Shown here one piece after another: positions 8,857-18,225 of a stretch of 42,605 nt of DNA. The stretch is taken from assembly GCA_017411605.1 (NCBI GenBank), contig JAFQPR010000082.1, forward strand, positions 1-42,605, written 5' to 3'. The first letter of the stretch is position 1. Every line of letters begins with the position of its first letter. The DNA is from Clostridia bacterium. GTDB taxonomy: Bacteria; Bacillota; Clostridia; Oscillospirales; CAG-272. A model generated the notes under the pieces. It searched no databases and was not told the DNA's origin. It saw only the letters and a program-made list of their open reading frames with translations. Position numbers and translations under genes: made by a program.

Positions 8857-9342
8857 TTACTCTTTATGAACGAAATAAACGATATTATCCGGTAAACTCG
8901 CGATGTACGGCTTGAGCTCCTCGGGATAAAGCTTAATATCCTTCAAGTCTTCAATATTCACCCAGCACATATCAAGATCTATACGCGACTCCCCAAGCTC
9001 GTCAGTTGCTTCAAAAACGCCGTCGAGCGGTATTTGATTCTTATCATCAAGCGATACAAGGTAGTAAAGATTGATTTGATGGCAGGGACGACTTCCCCAC
9101 ATAAAAAAATTCTCACCCACTGCTATAAGCCTTTCGACCTTTATATCTGCCAAAAGCTCCTCTTTAAACTCACGTATAATTGTTTCATCAGTCGTTTCAC
9201 CGAACGTCACGTGACCGCCTATTATCGCATAACCGTCATCCCCCTTCGACCTTTGGAGAAGGATCTTACCGTTGTTTATAAGTATTCCGCCCACACGGTA
9301 TGAAAATACATACTCATCTGTTTTAAAAAGTATATCTGCCAT
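8857..9342 (-). CDS. NUDIX hydrolase
   Basis: Hydrolase of a nucleoside diphosphate linked to another moiety. The Nudix box is complete at about residues 43-65: G-x5-E followed by REFKEEL, giving the GX5EX7REUXEEXGU pattern. The protein is 161 residues, normal for a single-domain enzyme. An AAGGAGATAAT site precedes the start and itself lies in the end of the upstream pyrophosphatase-like gene, with one base between stop and start, so the two are coupled. Substrate is unknown. Confidence 0.9.
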   Translation of the reverse strand: MADILFKTDEYVFSYRVGGILINNGKILLQRSKGDDGYAIIGGHVTFGETTDETIIREFKEELLADIKVERLIAVGENFFMWGSRPCHQINLYYLVSLDDKNQIPLDGVFEATDELGESRIDLDMCWVNIEDLKDIKLYPEELKPYIASLPDNIVYFVHKE

Positions 9343-9343
9343 A

Positions 9344-9697
9344 TTATCTCCTTATCAGAAGTCCCTTCATATACTCGGTATTATTATGAAATACATATAC
9401 GGAAGCAATCTCCGCCTCGTTGCAACCGATAAGAAGCTTTATTTCTGAATCCTTCTTCATCAAATCAACGGTGCATATTATTGCGTTTACTTTATTTTCC
9501 GATAAAGAACCGCGCCAGATATCAATACCGCCGCCATCCATTGAGGCGGTATTTTCTATATATCCGTAATCGACGTCATATTTTACGTGAGGGAACCTTG
9601 GGTGCGTTGTACCCTTCGGTCTGTCAATAACGATTTTTCCGTCAGTTACGAGCTTATCTACAATCTTCCAAAAATCTTCATTATATTTTTCAATCAT
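9344..9697 (-). CDS. Short inorganic-pyrophosphatase-like protein
   Basis: A 117-residue protein with the core of family I soluble pyrophosphatase: IDRPKGTTHPRFP, then DVDYGYIENT, then DGGGIDIWRGSL. These match the Asp/Lys/Tyr-rich active-site segments (E. coli DYGYIPxT and DGDPLDV regions), but the protein is much shorter than the usual 165-175 residues and has DGGGIDIW in place of DGDPLDVL. It may be a family variant found in Bacillota with altered substrate. ATG at 9697 was chosen over the TTG six bases upstream because AGAGGA is correctly spaced. Coupled to the NUDIX gene, suggesting phosphoanhydride chemistry on related compounds. Confidence 0.7.
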   Translation of the reverse strand: MIEKYNEDFWKIVDKLVTDGKIVIDRPKGTTHPRFPHVKYDVDYGYIENTASMDGGGIDIWRGSLSENKVNAIICTVDLMKKDSEIKLLIGCNEAEIASVYVFHNNTEYMKGLLIRR

Positions 9698-9784
9698 TAT
9701 CAAATTCCTCTGCTACTGGTCTTTATATTTATTCGCTGCGATCACAATATGAGTATTAATAAAGCGTGTTTTTATTAAAATACC

Positions 9785-9816
9785 AAGGGACACCCGTCAG
9801 CCGTCGGGTATCCCTT
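9785..9816 (-). terminator. Terminator of the alginate-lyase/nucleoside-hydrolase operon
   Basis: Inverted repeat AAGGGACACCCG (9785-9796) with CGGGTATCCCTT (9805-9816), one mismatch, loop of 8. In the minus direction it is followed by GGTATTTTAAT. It lies 8 bases beyond the stop of the nucleoside-hydrolase gene. The rest of the roughly 125-base gap holds the upstream region of the pyrophosphatase gene; no confident promoter was found there. Confidence 0.75.
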
Positions 9817-9823
9817 AATTTAA

Positions 9824-10753
9824 TTACTTAGTAAGTTTATTAATAAGATCGTTAAGGAGCTCGTCGCGTCTTATATTATAAACGTAAACGATCTCTTGTC
9901 TTGTATTATCAAACGAATACGTAAAATCATACTCGCAGATCGGTGCGGGAGCAAGCTTATATTGCATAAACCTGTTATTATTTCCGTTAGCGCCCGTAAG
10001 CCAAGCAACCGCCGTTACGTCCCAGATAACTCTCGACCAGGCATTTCCATTTTTAACGTAAGATGAAACCTCTTCCTCTGAATGCGTTGTGAGATAAGTG
10101 CAAAGCTCATTCTTTCCGTAAAGTCTTGCTCTCATATCATCTCCCGAAACTGTAAATGCGCTTACAACTCCCATACAAGGAAGCTGAACAACGGGCGCGC
10201 CCGAATTAAAAATCACTCTTGCGCCTGCAACGTCCTGATACATATTGAATTCCTTTGTATTGGGCCAATCAAATGAATGACCACCCAGCCATACAAGCAC
10301 TATTCTATCTGCAATTTCGGGTTTAAGAAGAAGTGCGGACGCGACATTAGTTATAGCACCAATAGCGATAACATATAAAGGGTTCTCGGCAGAATAATTC
10401 ATTGCAAGCTCGCAAAGATGCTTAGCCGATTCGGATATCACGGGAGTTTTCTCATCGGGAAGATATGTCTCAGAACCACGGAATACGACCTTTTTCAAGT
10501 CTTCCTCTTTCATAAGAGTAAGAATATTATATATCTCATTGTAGCTTTTCTCCATTCCGTCTGCGGGAGATGTTGAATGAGAATTAAAGAACGGAGCTGC
10601 ATAGATAGCTTTCAAATTTATCTTGTCGTTTGAACGAATCATATACGCAAGGGCAAACTGATCGTCTATCTCGTTATAAGTATCGGTATCAAGTACAGCA
10701 TCAACTAGACCGCTCGGAGGAGTTAAAGCTTTGTATAACATTTCTTTATTCAT
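9824..10753 (-). CDS. Nucleoside hydrolase-like (IUNH superfamily) protein
   Basis: Inosine-uridine nucleoside N-ribohydrolase fold. The calcium-binding N-terminal motif reads VLDTDTYNEIDDQFAL (D22, D24, D30, D31), a modified form of DTDPGxDD. Other family features are GAITNVASAL, a WLGGHSF...NTKEFNMYQD segment and a C-terminal WDVTAVAWL where HDPxA usually occurs. These variations suggest a substrate other than a standard nucleoside. Length 309 is normal. ATG at 10753 was chosen because GAGGTG precedes it; the GTG nine bases upstream lies within that site. It is 20 bases downstream of the alginate-lyase-like gene, same operon. Confidence 0.82.
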   Translation of the reverse strand: MNKEMLYKALTPPSGLVDAVLDTDTYNEIDDQFALAYMIRSNDKINLKAIYAAPFFNSHSTSPADGMEKSYNEIYNILTLMKEEDLKKVVFRGSETYLPDEKTPVISESAKHLCELAMNYSAENPLYVIAIGAITNVASALLLKPEIADRIVLVWLGGHSFDWPNTKEFNMYQDVAGARVIFNSGAPVVQLPCMGVVSAFTVSGDDMRARLYGKNELCTYLTTHSEEEVSSYVKNGNAWSRVIWDVTAVAWLTGANGNNNRFMQYKLAPAPICEYDFTYSFDNTRQEIVYVYNIRRDELLNDLINKLTK

Positions 10754-10773
10754 TGAATTCACCTCGTAAAAAA

Positions 10774-11901
10774 TTAAACAGGAATTATATTTGTCAGATT
10801 TTTGGGCTTATTAAACTTCTTTGCCATATCAGCGTACTTCTCATCACCTGTAATTTCGGTAATGCTTTTCAAGATAAATGATAAGCTTGCGCCGAAATCA
10901 CCGGGATGCATCTGCTGATATTTGAACTCAGACTGATCCTCCGCATAGGGATAGAGGAATTCAGCAGCTTTTCCGATAAGAAGTACGCCTTTTTCGGTAT
11001 CTATCTCTGCATATTCCTTACGTCCAAGCTTAGTTCCGTATTTAGCAAGTCTGACAAGCGCCATAAGATTCATCGTAGAATAACTCATAGCTTGAGTTCT
11101 CGCAAGCTCATGAGGCTGAGAGCCGTCCGCCATAATATGAGTTTGATGCCTTCTGCGATATGCGTTCATGGCAACTCTTCTGGCAAGCTCGGGACGCTTC
11201 GTGAAGATTGCCGCTGAAAGAATCTGAACATCATACCAGGCTCCGTGATTGTTGAAATAATTATCCTCAAATATTCCCTTTTCGGATGTTATAAGCCAGT
11301 TGACGAAATCAACGTACCATTTCTGCATTCCGTTATACTGCTCATCAGTCATAACCCCGAGCGAATAAAGAATCTCGGTAGCATCAAAAACGTTGTATGA
11401 ATGAGCAAAATCAATTATTCCAATGCCTCTGCCCTCACATATGCCAGGAATAGCCTGAGCATATTCTGCATGAGGATTCATACGTGTCTCTTTATCAAGG
11501 TGCCATACGGAAAGAAATTCAAGGGCTTTCTTTGCGTAATCCTCTCTTTCGAGGAGGTATGCGGCGTGAGCAAGATTGAATGCGCCGTCCGCCATTGCCC
11601 CGTAAGTATTCCTGTCCTTTGCTTTGGGATTAAAAACTCCGTCACGGCGAATATAAGGAAGTCCGTCGGGTTTTGTCGGGTCGGGCCACCAATAAGTACC
11701 CATAGTCATATAATCGTGAGGGTCCTTCGACTCGGGAATAAGTTCTTTTTTTACAACCGTAAACGGCTCCGTTTCAAGAAGCTTATCGGCGCGATCTGTT
11801 ATTATCTTAACTTCTTCGGGATATAAAGCAAGTCTTTCCTTTATATCAGAAAGCTTTTTACCGTCGAAAGAAACGGTATTCGGGACGTTTGAATAATTCA
11901 T
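10774..11901 (-). CDS. Alginate-lyase (PL5-type) family protein
   Basis: An (alpha/alpha) barrel protein of 375 residues of the alginate_lyase domain family. Motifs seen: DYMTMGTYWWPDPTKPDGLPY near the N-terminus (given here as YMTMGTYWWPDP), the central NNHGAWYDVQ (about 215-225, with the Asn/His/Tyr used in PL5 catalysis), and a run of helical repeats. No signal peptide is present, so it should act in the cytoplasm on imported oligosaccharides. The start is supported by GGAGGTGCTGA. The polymer could be alginate, another uronate-containing glycan or something else; the family is broad. Confidence 0.78.
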   Translation of the reverse strand: MNYSNVPNTVSFDGKKLSDIKERLALYPEEVKIITDRADKLLETEPFTVVKKELIPESKDPHDYMTMGTYWWPDPTKPDGLPYIRRDGVFNPKAKDRNTYGAMADGAFNLAHAAYLLEREDYAKKALEFLSVWHLDKETRMNPHAEYAQAIPGICEGRGIGIIDFAHSYNVFDATEILYSLGVMTDEQYNGMQKWYVDFVNWLITSEKGIFEDNYFNNHGAWYDVQILSAAIFTKRPELARRVAMNAYRRRHQTHIMADGSQPHELARTQAMSYSTMNLMALVRLAKYGTKLGRKEYAEIDTEKGVLLIGKAAEFLYPYAEDQSEFKYQQMHPGDFGASLSFILKSITEITGDEKYADMAKKFNKPKNLTNIIPV

Positions 11902-11941
11902 TCAGCACCTCCAAAGTGTTATTTAACCAAACTTTAAAACA

Positions 11942-11970
11942 AGTATAACAAAAGGATAATTAATTGTCAA
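11942..11970 (-). promoter_or_regulatory. Near-consensus promoter for the alginate-lyase operon
   Basis: On the minus strand TTGACA (11970-11965) and TATACT (11947-11942) are separated by exactly 17 bases. About 40 bases separate the -10 from the ATG at 11901. An AT-rich near-palindrome (TTTAACCAAACTTTAAA, about 11921-11937) lies just downstream of the -10 and could be an operator, though this is weak. Confidence 0.8.
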
Positions 11971-11994
11971 TAATAAAAGTGTTTTTTATAATAG

Positions 11995-13137
11995 TTAATC
12001 AACACATCTCTCGTTGAGTTTAAATCTGTACTCGCGGTAGAATTCTTCATATCTGCCCTCGTCAAGCGCATCTCTTATTTTCTGCATAAGATCATTGTAG
12101 AAATAAAGATTATGAAGTACGGCAAGACGCATTCCGAGAGCTTCCTTTGCTTTGAACAGATGTCTTATATAAGAACGGGAATAATCTCTGCACGCGGGGC
12201 AAGAACAGGTCTTCGATATAGGTCTTGCATCAGCAAAATACTGCTCATTATTAATATTTATTTTGCCTTCCCAAGTAAAGAGATTACCGTGCCTTGCATT
12301 ACGGCTGGGCATAACGCAATCAAAGAAATCAACACCGCGGTAAACTGCCTCAACAATATTCTGCGGAGTACCTACCCCCATAAGATATCTCGGCTTATCA
12401 ACGGGCATATAAGGCTCAACAGTTTCAATAATCTCATACATTGTATCGGCATCCTCACCGACCGCAAGCCCTCCTATCGCATATCCATCGCAGTCGATTT
12501 CGGAAATAGCCTGCATATTTCTTATTCGAAGATCCTTATAAGTTCCGCCTTGATTTATGCCGAAGAGCATCTGGTGTGGGTTAACTGTTCCCTCCTTCGC
12601 ATTCAGCTCATCAAGCTTTGCGCGGCAACGTCTGAGCCAACGCACCGTTCTTTCCTCGGAAGCCTTAACGTACTGATAAGGAGCGGGGTTTTCAATGCAT
12701 TCGTCAAACGCCATAGCTATTGTTGAACCCAGATGCGACTGAATAGTCATAGATTCCTCGGGACCCATAAAAATTCGTTTTCCGTCAACATGAGAATTAA
12801 ACTGAACGCCCTGTTCTGTTATCTTACGTAGCTTAGCGAGCGAAAACACCTGAAATCCGCCCGAATCGGTAAGTATCGGTCTATCCCAATTAAAGAATTT
12901 GTGAAGACCGCCCATTCTGTATATCAATTCATCAGTCGGACGAACGTGTAAGTGATAGGTATTTGAAAGCTCCACCTGGCAGTTTACGTCGTGAAGGTCC
13001 ATAGTGGAAATGCCACCTTTAATTGCAGCCGATGTGCCAACGTTCATAAATACCGGCGTTTCTATTGTACCGTGAACTGTTTCAAAACGAGCGCGCCTTG
13101 CTTTCCCTTCGGTTTTAAGTAAAGTAAATTTTCCCAT
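11995..13137 (-). CDS. tgt: tRNA-guanine transglycosylase
   Basis: Exchanges guanine 34 of GUN-anticodon tRNAs for preQ1, the key step of queuosine biosynthesis. The 380-residue protein shows LTDSGGFQVFSL (D91, general acid/base), the later DCVMPSRNARHG with the nucleophilic aspartate, and the zinc site CSCPACRDYSRSYIRH with a downstream His. AAGGAGAAACA precedes the start, nine bases after the mutL stop. No queuosine biosynthesis genes (queA, queCDE) are adjacent; the tgt position after mutL is a common Clostridia arrangement only in part. Confidence 0.97.
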   Translation of the reverse strand: MGKFTLLKTEGKARRARFETVHGTIETPVFMNVGTSAAIKGGISTMDLHDVNCQVELSNTYHLHVRPTDELIYRMGGLHKFFNWDRPILTDSGGFQVFSLAKLRKITEQGVQFNSHVDGKRIFMGPEESMTIQSHLGSTIAMAFDECIENPAPYQYVKASEERTVRWLRRCRAKLDELNAKEGTVNPHQMLFGINQGGTYKDLRIRNMQAISEIDCDGYAIGGLAVGEDADTMYEIIETVEPYMPVDKPRYLMGVGTPQNIVEAVYRGVDFFDCVMPSRNARHGNLFTWEGKININNEQYFADARPISKTCSCPACRDYSRSYIRHLFKAKEALGMRLAVLHNLYFYNDLMQKIRDALDEGRYEEFYREYRFKLNERCVD

Positions 13138-13146
13138 TGTTTCTCC

Positions 13147-15132
13147 TTATTTGATACGCTCGAACTGTCTGTCAAGCTCAGCCTTCTTCAGCTTGTAGGC
13201 AATAGGTCTGCCGTGCGGACAAACGGTTATATCGGGCAGAGCCAGAACTTTTTTTATAAGCCAATCGATAATAGCTTTATCATAAACTCTTCCGCCCTTG
13301 ATTGCAGCCTTGCACGCAACCGAATAAAGCGCCTTGTCAAGTCTTATGTTTTCTGCATTTTCAGGAGTACCGATTCCGTCAATAAGGTCTCCGAGCATCT
13401 CAACGAAAAGTCCTTCGGAATCCGTGGGAGATACTGAAGTCGGAATTGAAGTAATGTCAACAGACTTATCGTTAATATTAAAATCAAATCCTACTTTTTT
13501 GAAATCTTCCTCGAATTCCTGAATATGCGAGAGCTCGTCCGGTGTCAGAATGATAGTTACAGGCAACATAAGATTCTGCGAAGCAACCATCTTATCGTCA
13601 TTTCTGCCGCGTTTTAAATCCTCGAATATAATTCTTTCGTGCGCTGCGTGCTTATCTATAATCAACAGAGAACCTTCATACTCTATTATTACATAACAAT
13701 CAAAAGCTTCGCCAACATACTTATAATGTATTTCTTCTTCGATACTTTTCTCATTGAAAGCAGCATTTACAGTCTCTGAGATTTCGGTTTTAGGAGTTGC
13801 AGTTCTATATTTAGCGAGAAGATCAACCGACTCTTTCGGTGACAAGCTTTCATACGATGAGCCGTCAAATCGCGTTTTTCTTTCGGTGTGTTCATAACCT
13901 ACGCTCGAAACGGAAACGGGCTTATCGAGGTCGTATGATTTCTCCCTCGGTATACCGGTCGAAAAAGTTTTCTCGGGTTTTGTAGAAGTGTATTCTAATC
14001 CGTTACTTCCCGAGCTGACGCGAGGTGCTACGCCTTGCATTGATATCTGCTCGCCCGAAGTTTTTTCACCTATCGGTACAAAAGCGCTCACGGGATTATA
14101 ATCGCTTTTTGAAGCTCTTGCGAGCTCCATTTCCGGACGGTATTCACTCTCCTCAAGAGCCTTTTTAACGGTATAATAAACTGCCTCGAATACCTTTCTT
14201 TCGTCAGAAAACTTAACCTCAAGCTTTGCGGGATGAACGTTCACGTCAACGATACCGGGATGCATCTCTATATTGAGTGCGCAAGTTGGAAAATGCTCGG
14301 TTGCTATAAACGATGTGTAAGCTTTTTCTATTGCGGCCTGAGCCGTAAGACTTTTAACGTATCTTCCGTTGATAAAAACGTTTTCAAGATTACGGTTTTT
14401 TCTCACGTTATCGCTTCTGCCGATATATCCCGAAACCTTTATACCGTCCGAAATTCCCTCGGCCTTGATAAGCTTTGATGCAAATTCCTTACCGTATATC
14501 GCTCTTATCGTGTGTAACAGCTCAGAGTCGCCCGGTGTTTTGAATTTCTCCTCTCCGTCAATCAGTAGCTGAATTGATATATCGGGGCGCGATAACGCGA
14601 TCTTCTCAACTAAAGCGGCAACGTTCATAGCTTCCGTAGCGTCTTTTTTCAGGAATTTGCGTCTGGCGGGAACGTTAAAGAATAGATTTTCAACCACAAC
14701 GGTAGTTCCGTCAGATGCTCCAACCTCGCTCATATCAATTATTCTACCGCCCTCGGACGTCAGCATATATCCCGTATCAGCTTCTTTTGTCTTTGTAATG
14801 ATAGTTACCTCTGAAACCGAGCTTATCGCTGCAAGAGCTTCACCTCTGAATCCGAGAGTCATAATACTGTTAAGATCATCTCTTTCGGATATTTTGCTCG
14901 TAGCATGACGCTTCAAGGAAACGGGAAGATCGTCCTTTTCGATTCCGCATCCGTTATCCGTTACCCTTATAAGAGCAACTCCGCCGCGCTTTATCTCGGC
15001 AACTATCTCGGTAGCACCCGCATCTATCGAATTTTCTATTAGCTCCTTGAGTACGGATGAAGGTCTTTCAACTACCTCGCCCGCTGCAATTAAATTTGCA
15101 ATCTCAAAGCTTAATACGTTAATTTTACTCAT
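13147..15132 (-). CDS. mutL: DNA mismatch repair protein MutL
   Basis: Couples MutS mismatch recognition to strand incision. N-terminal GHKL ATPase motifs: ENSIDAGAT (33-41), DNGCGI (59-64), GFRGEAL (94-100). A linker rich in Ser/Thr/Glu spans about 340-450. The C-terminal dimerisation/endonuclease domain has DKHAAHERIIFE, matching the endonuclease motif DQHAxxExxxxE with Lys in place of Gln, plus ACKAAIKGG and CPHGRP. So this is the nicking type of MutL, expected in organisms without MutH. Length 661. The start follows TGGAGAAAAT, 14 bases after the mutS stop. Confidence 0.97.
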   Translation of the reverse strand: MSKINVLSFEIANLIAAGEVVERPSSVLKELIENSIDAGATEIVAEIKRGGVALIRVTDNGCGIEKDDLPVSLKRHATSKISERDDLNSIMTLGFRGEALAAISSVSEVTIITKTKEADTGYMLTSEGGRIIDMSEVGASDGTTVVVENLFFNVPARRKFLKKDATEAMNVAALVEKIALSRPDISIQLLIDGEEKFKTPGDSELLHTIRAIYGKEFASKLIKAEGISDGIKVSGYIGRSDNVRKNRNLENVFINGRYVKSLTAQAAIEKAYTSFIATEHFPTCALNIEMHPGIVDVNVHPAKLEVKFSDERKVFEAVYYTVKKALEESEYRPEMELARASKSDYNPVSAFVPIGEKTSGEQISMQGVAPRVSSGSNGLEYTSTKPEKTFSTGIPREKSYDLDKPVSVSSVGYEHTERKTRFDGSSYESLSPKESVDLLAKYRTATPKTEISETVNAAFNEKSIEEEIHYKYVGEAFDCYVIIEYEGSLLIIDKHAAHERIIFEDLKRGRNDDKMVASQNLMLPVTIILTPDELSHIQEFEEDFKKVGFDFNINDKSVDITSIPTSVSPTDSEGLFVEMLGDLIDGIGTPENAENIRLDKALYSVACKAAIKGGRVYDKAIIDWLIKKVLALPDITVCPHGRPIAYKLKKAELDRQFERIK

Positions 15133-15146
15133 ATTTTCTCCAATTT

Positions 15147-17777
15147 TTAATCAGAAAGTATCTTTTTGAGCTCGAACAGCAGATTCATAGCTTCGATAGG
15201 AGTCATAGTGTTGATATCAGCCTGCCTAAGCTTTTCACTCACTTCACTCTCACGCGAAGCAACAATTCCCGAAAAGAGATCAAAACCGTTATCATTTTGC
15301 TCGCTCTTCTTAACTGAGGAAAAACTTTTCTCACCGCACTCGATGCTATTTAATATCTCTCTGGCTCTGCGAACGACCTCATTAGGTACGCCGGCAAGCT
15401 TTGCAACCTCAATGCCGTATGAATCATCAGTTCCGCCTCTTACTATTTTTCTTAAGAAGGTTACGGAATCGCCGCGCTTTTTAGCGGCAATATTATAGTT
15501 TACGATACCCTCGAACTCATCTTCCATCGAAGTGAGCTCGTGGTAATGGGTGGCAAAGAGTGTTTTAGCGCCAATCTTCTTCGAGTGAGTATACTCAACA
15601 ACAGCGCGCGCTATTGACATTCCGTCATAAGTACTCGTTCCACGTCCTACCTCGTCATATATAACGAGAGATCGTTTGGTTGCATTTTTTAGTATTGAAG
15701 CAACCTCGGTCATCTCAAGCATAAACGTAGACTGACCGGATGCAAGATCATCTGATGCGCCTACTCTCGTAAAGAGCTTATCCACAATACCTATCTTAGC
15801 TTCCTTGGCAGGAACAAAGGAGCCTATCTGAGCCATTATGGTAATGATTGCTACCTGACGCATATAAGTTGATTTACCTGCCATATTAGGTCCTGTTATG
15901 ATCATCACTCTGTCGGTATCCGTATTCAAAGTTGTATCGTTGGGAACAAAATAGCTGTCCGTAACAAACTTTTCAACTACAGGATGTCTTCCATCCTTTA
16001 TTATTATATCGGTAGAAAGATCTACCTCGGGGCAAACGTAAGAGTTCTTACTTGCAACCTCTGCAAACGAACGGTATACGTCAAGCTCGGCAATTGCCGC
16101 CGCGCTCTTTCGTATTCTGTCCGCATTCTTCGCTACAGTATCTCTTATCTTTGTAAACATCTCAAACTCAAGAGTCGCAAGCTTTTCTGCAGCGCCGAGT
16201 ATGGTAACCTCCATCTCCTTAAGCTCTTGAGTGATATATCGTTCGCAGTTAGTAAGCGTTTGCTTTCTTATGTATCTGTCGGGCACTTCCGAAACGAGAG
16301 ATTTTGTTACCTCAATGTAATACCCAAAGACTTTGTTATAGGATACTTTGAGAGTTTTAATACCCGTTTCTTCTCGCTCTCTTTGCTCGATAGATTGCAT
16401 TATTTCCGAACCGTTATCTTTTATAGTTCTGTAATAATCAATATCCGAATCAAATCCGGGTCTTATCATGCCGCCTTCTCTTATTGAAAAAGGCGGAGTA
16501 TCTATTATAGAATCACCGAGAAGTCCCGCTATATCGTCAAGAGTATCAAAATCGGAAACTATACTCTCAATGGCATCGCATTTGAGAGATGATAGAGTCG
16601 ATTTTATCTCGGGAAATGCTGATATACTCTGGTAAATTGCGCGAAGGTCCTTGGCATTCGCAGAACCGTATACTGCTTTTGCGGTAAGTCTTTCTATATC
16701 AAGAATATTCGAAAACAGATCGGAAATATCTTCTGCAATCAGCCTGCTCTTCACAAACGCCCCTACCGCCTTCTGTCTTTTAACAATTGTTGCCTGATTT
16801 AAAAGCGGCTTTACTATCCAGGTACGTAGAAGTCTGGCACCCATAGCGGTCTTGGTCTTATCGAGCACCCAGAGAAGCGAACCTCTCTTCTCTTTGCTCC
16901 GCATAGTTTCGACGAGCTCAAGGTTACGCCTTGTATTCATATCAAGATCAAGATATTTTCCTTTTGAATATATATTGATCTCTCTGACAAATGATACCTC
17001 ACTCATCTGCGTTTCCTTGATATAACCGAGAAGCGCGCCGATAGCCATTATCATCTCGGGGCTCGGAAGTCTGTCGTATTCATTTGAAAATACGCGTTTA
17101 ACAGCTTCTTTTGCCTTGTCATAATCAAAGAGCCTCTTCATATCCGTCTCTACCATAGAGCCGAATCTGAACTTTGCAAATTCTACGGTATCCTTTGCAT
17201 CCTTCTCGGAAATATTTATTATGATCTCCGATGGCTGATATGCGGCAAGCTCGTTGAAGAGCGTAGTTTTTGCATCCTCGTCGGTTATCTGTGTTACAGA
17301 TATTTCTCCTGTCGAAATATCAGCGAAAGCAACGCATATCTCTCTTGTGCCAAAGCATATGGCTGAGAGGAAATTGTTCTTCGTTTCATTGAGGAGCGAG
17401 TTATCTGTAATAGTACCGGGAGTTACAACTCTCGTTACTTCCCTTTTTACAAGCCCCGTTGCTTCCTTTGGGTCCTCAACCTGCTCGCAAACGGCAACCT
17501 TAAAGCCTCTTTCAACAAGTCTTCCAATATATAAGTCGGATTTATGGAAAGGAACTCCGCACATAGCAGCTCTCTTTCCGTCACCGCAATCTCTTGACGT
17601 AAGTGTAAGCTCGAGCTCACGCGAAGCTGTTACCGCATCCTCGAAGAAGCACTCATAAAAATCTCCGAGTCTATACATAAGTATATAACCCTCGTAAGTG
17701 TTTTTAACCTCAAGATATTGCTGCATCATCGGGGTGACGGTTTTTAATTCGCTTCTGTTATTTAAAACATCTGCCAT
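15147..17777 (-). CDS. mutS: DNA mismatch repair protein MutS
   Basis: Mismatch-recognition ATPase of the MutS1 group, 876 residues. The mismatch-wedge motif GDFYECF (F40-Y41-E42) is near the N-terminus; connector, lever and clamp domains follow; the ABC-type ATPase has Walker A GPNMAGKST (629-637), then DEVGRGTSTYDGMSIA and ATHYHEL. The C-terminus retains the helical dimer region. GCGAGGT precedes the start. It sits downstream of ricA, the same order as in B. subtilis except that cotE, which lies between them there, is absent. Confidence 0.98.
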   Translation of the reverse strand: MADVLNNRSELKTVTPMMQQYLEVKNTYEGYILMYRLGDFYECFFEDAVTASRELELTLTSRDCGDGKRAAMCGVPFHKSDLYIGRLVERGFKVAVCEQVEDPKEATGLVKREVTRVVTPGTITDNSLLNETKNNFLSAICFGTREICVAFADISTGEISVTQITDEDAKTTLFNELAAYQPSEIIINISEKDAKDTVEFAKFRFGSMVETDMKRLFDYDKAKEAVKRVFSNEYDRLPSPEMIMAIGALLGYIKETQMSEVSFVREINIYSKGKYLDLDMNTRRNLELVETMRSKEKRGSLLWVLDKTKTAMGARLLRTWIVKPLLNQATIVKRQKAVGAFVKSRLIAEDISDLFSNILDIERLTAKAVYGSANAKDLRAIYQSISAFPEIKSTLSSLKCDAIESIVSDFDTLDDIAGLLGDSIIDTPPFSIREGGMIRPGFDSDIDYYRTIKDNGSEIMQSIEQREREETGIKTLKVSYNKVFGYYIEVTKSLVSEVPDRYIRKQTLTNCERYITQELKEMEVTILGAAEKLATLEFEMFTKIRDTVAKNADRIRKSAAAIAELDVYRSFAEVASKNSYVCPEVDLSTDIIIKDGRHPVVEKFVTDSYFVPNDTTLNTDTDRVMIITGPNMAGKSTYMRQVAIITIMAQIGSFVPAKEAKIGIVDKLFTRVGASDDLASGQSTFMLEMTEVASILKNATKRSLVIYDEVGRGTSTYDGMSIARAVVEYTHSKKIGAKTLFATHYHELTSMEDEFEGIVNYNIAAKKRGDSVTFLRKIVRGGTDDSYGIEVAKLAGVPNEVVRRAREILNSIECGEKSFSSVKKSEQNDNGFDLFSGIVASRESEVSEKLRQADINTMTPIEAMNLLFELKKILSD

Positions 17778-17810
17778 ATTGGCATACCTCGCTTTATTAG
17801 CAAAAAATAA

Positions 17811-18212
17811 TCAGTGGCTGCTGCATCCGCCGCAGGTGGAGCAATCGTGCGTGCAGGCAGAAGGACGCTCACCCGTGATACAGAATTTTATCTCGCCATT
17901 AACGTCTGCCATAAGATCGTTCATAGCTTTCTGCGCATTAGCAAATGCGATGTAGATCTCATTCGCACAGATAACAGCACTTAGTTCTTCCATTCTTGCT
18001 TTAATATCTGCAATAGCCTTCTGGTCCATATCCTCTGTATTCTTAGAGAATTCTTCTCCGAGAAGCATTCTATCTGCCTCGTATTCACTCATTTTTGCCT
18101 GAAGCTCGGAATCCTTTTCGAATGCATCCTTTGCCGCCTCAAGGTTTTTGATCTCGTCACTTTTCGCAATCTCCTCACCAAGTGCATGAGCAAGTTCAAT
18201 AATTCTGGTCAT
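17811..18212 (-). CDS. ricA: YlbF/YmcA-family protein RicA-like
   Basis: Helical protein of 133 residues in the YlbF/YmcA family. In B. subtilis RicA (YmcA), RicF and RicT form an Fe-S-bearing complex that helps RNase Y mature mRNAs and affects sporulation and competence. The position between miaB (ymcB) and mutS argues for RicA over RicF. The last 23 residues are cysteine-rich (five Cys, including CSTCGGC), consistent with an Fe-S ligand tail. ATG at 18212 was chosen because AAGGAGATAAATAAA precedes it; an upstream TTG start would overlap miaB. Confidence 0.82.
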   Translation of the reverse strand: MTRIIELAHALGEEIAKSDEIKNLEAAKDAFEKDSELQAKMSEYEADRMLLGEEFSKNTEDMDQKAIADIKARMEELSAVICANEIYIAFANAQKAMNDLMADVNGEIKFCITGERPSACTHDCSTCGGCSSH

Positions 18213-18225
18213 TTTATTTATCTCC

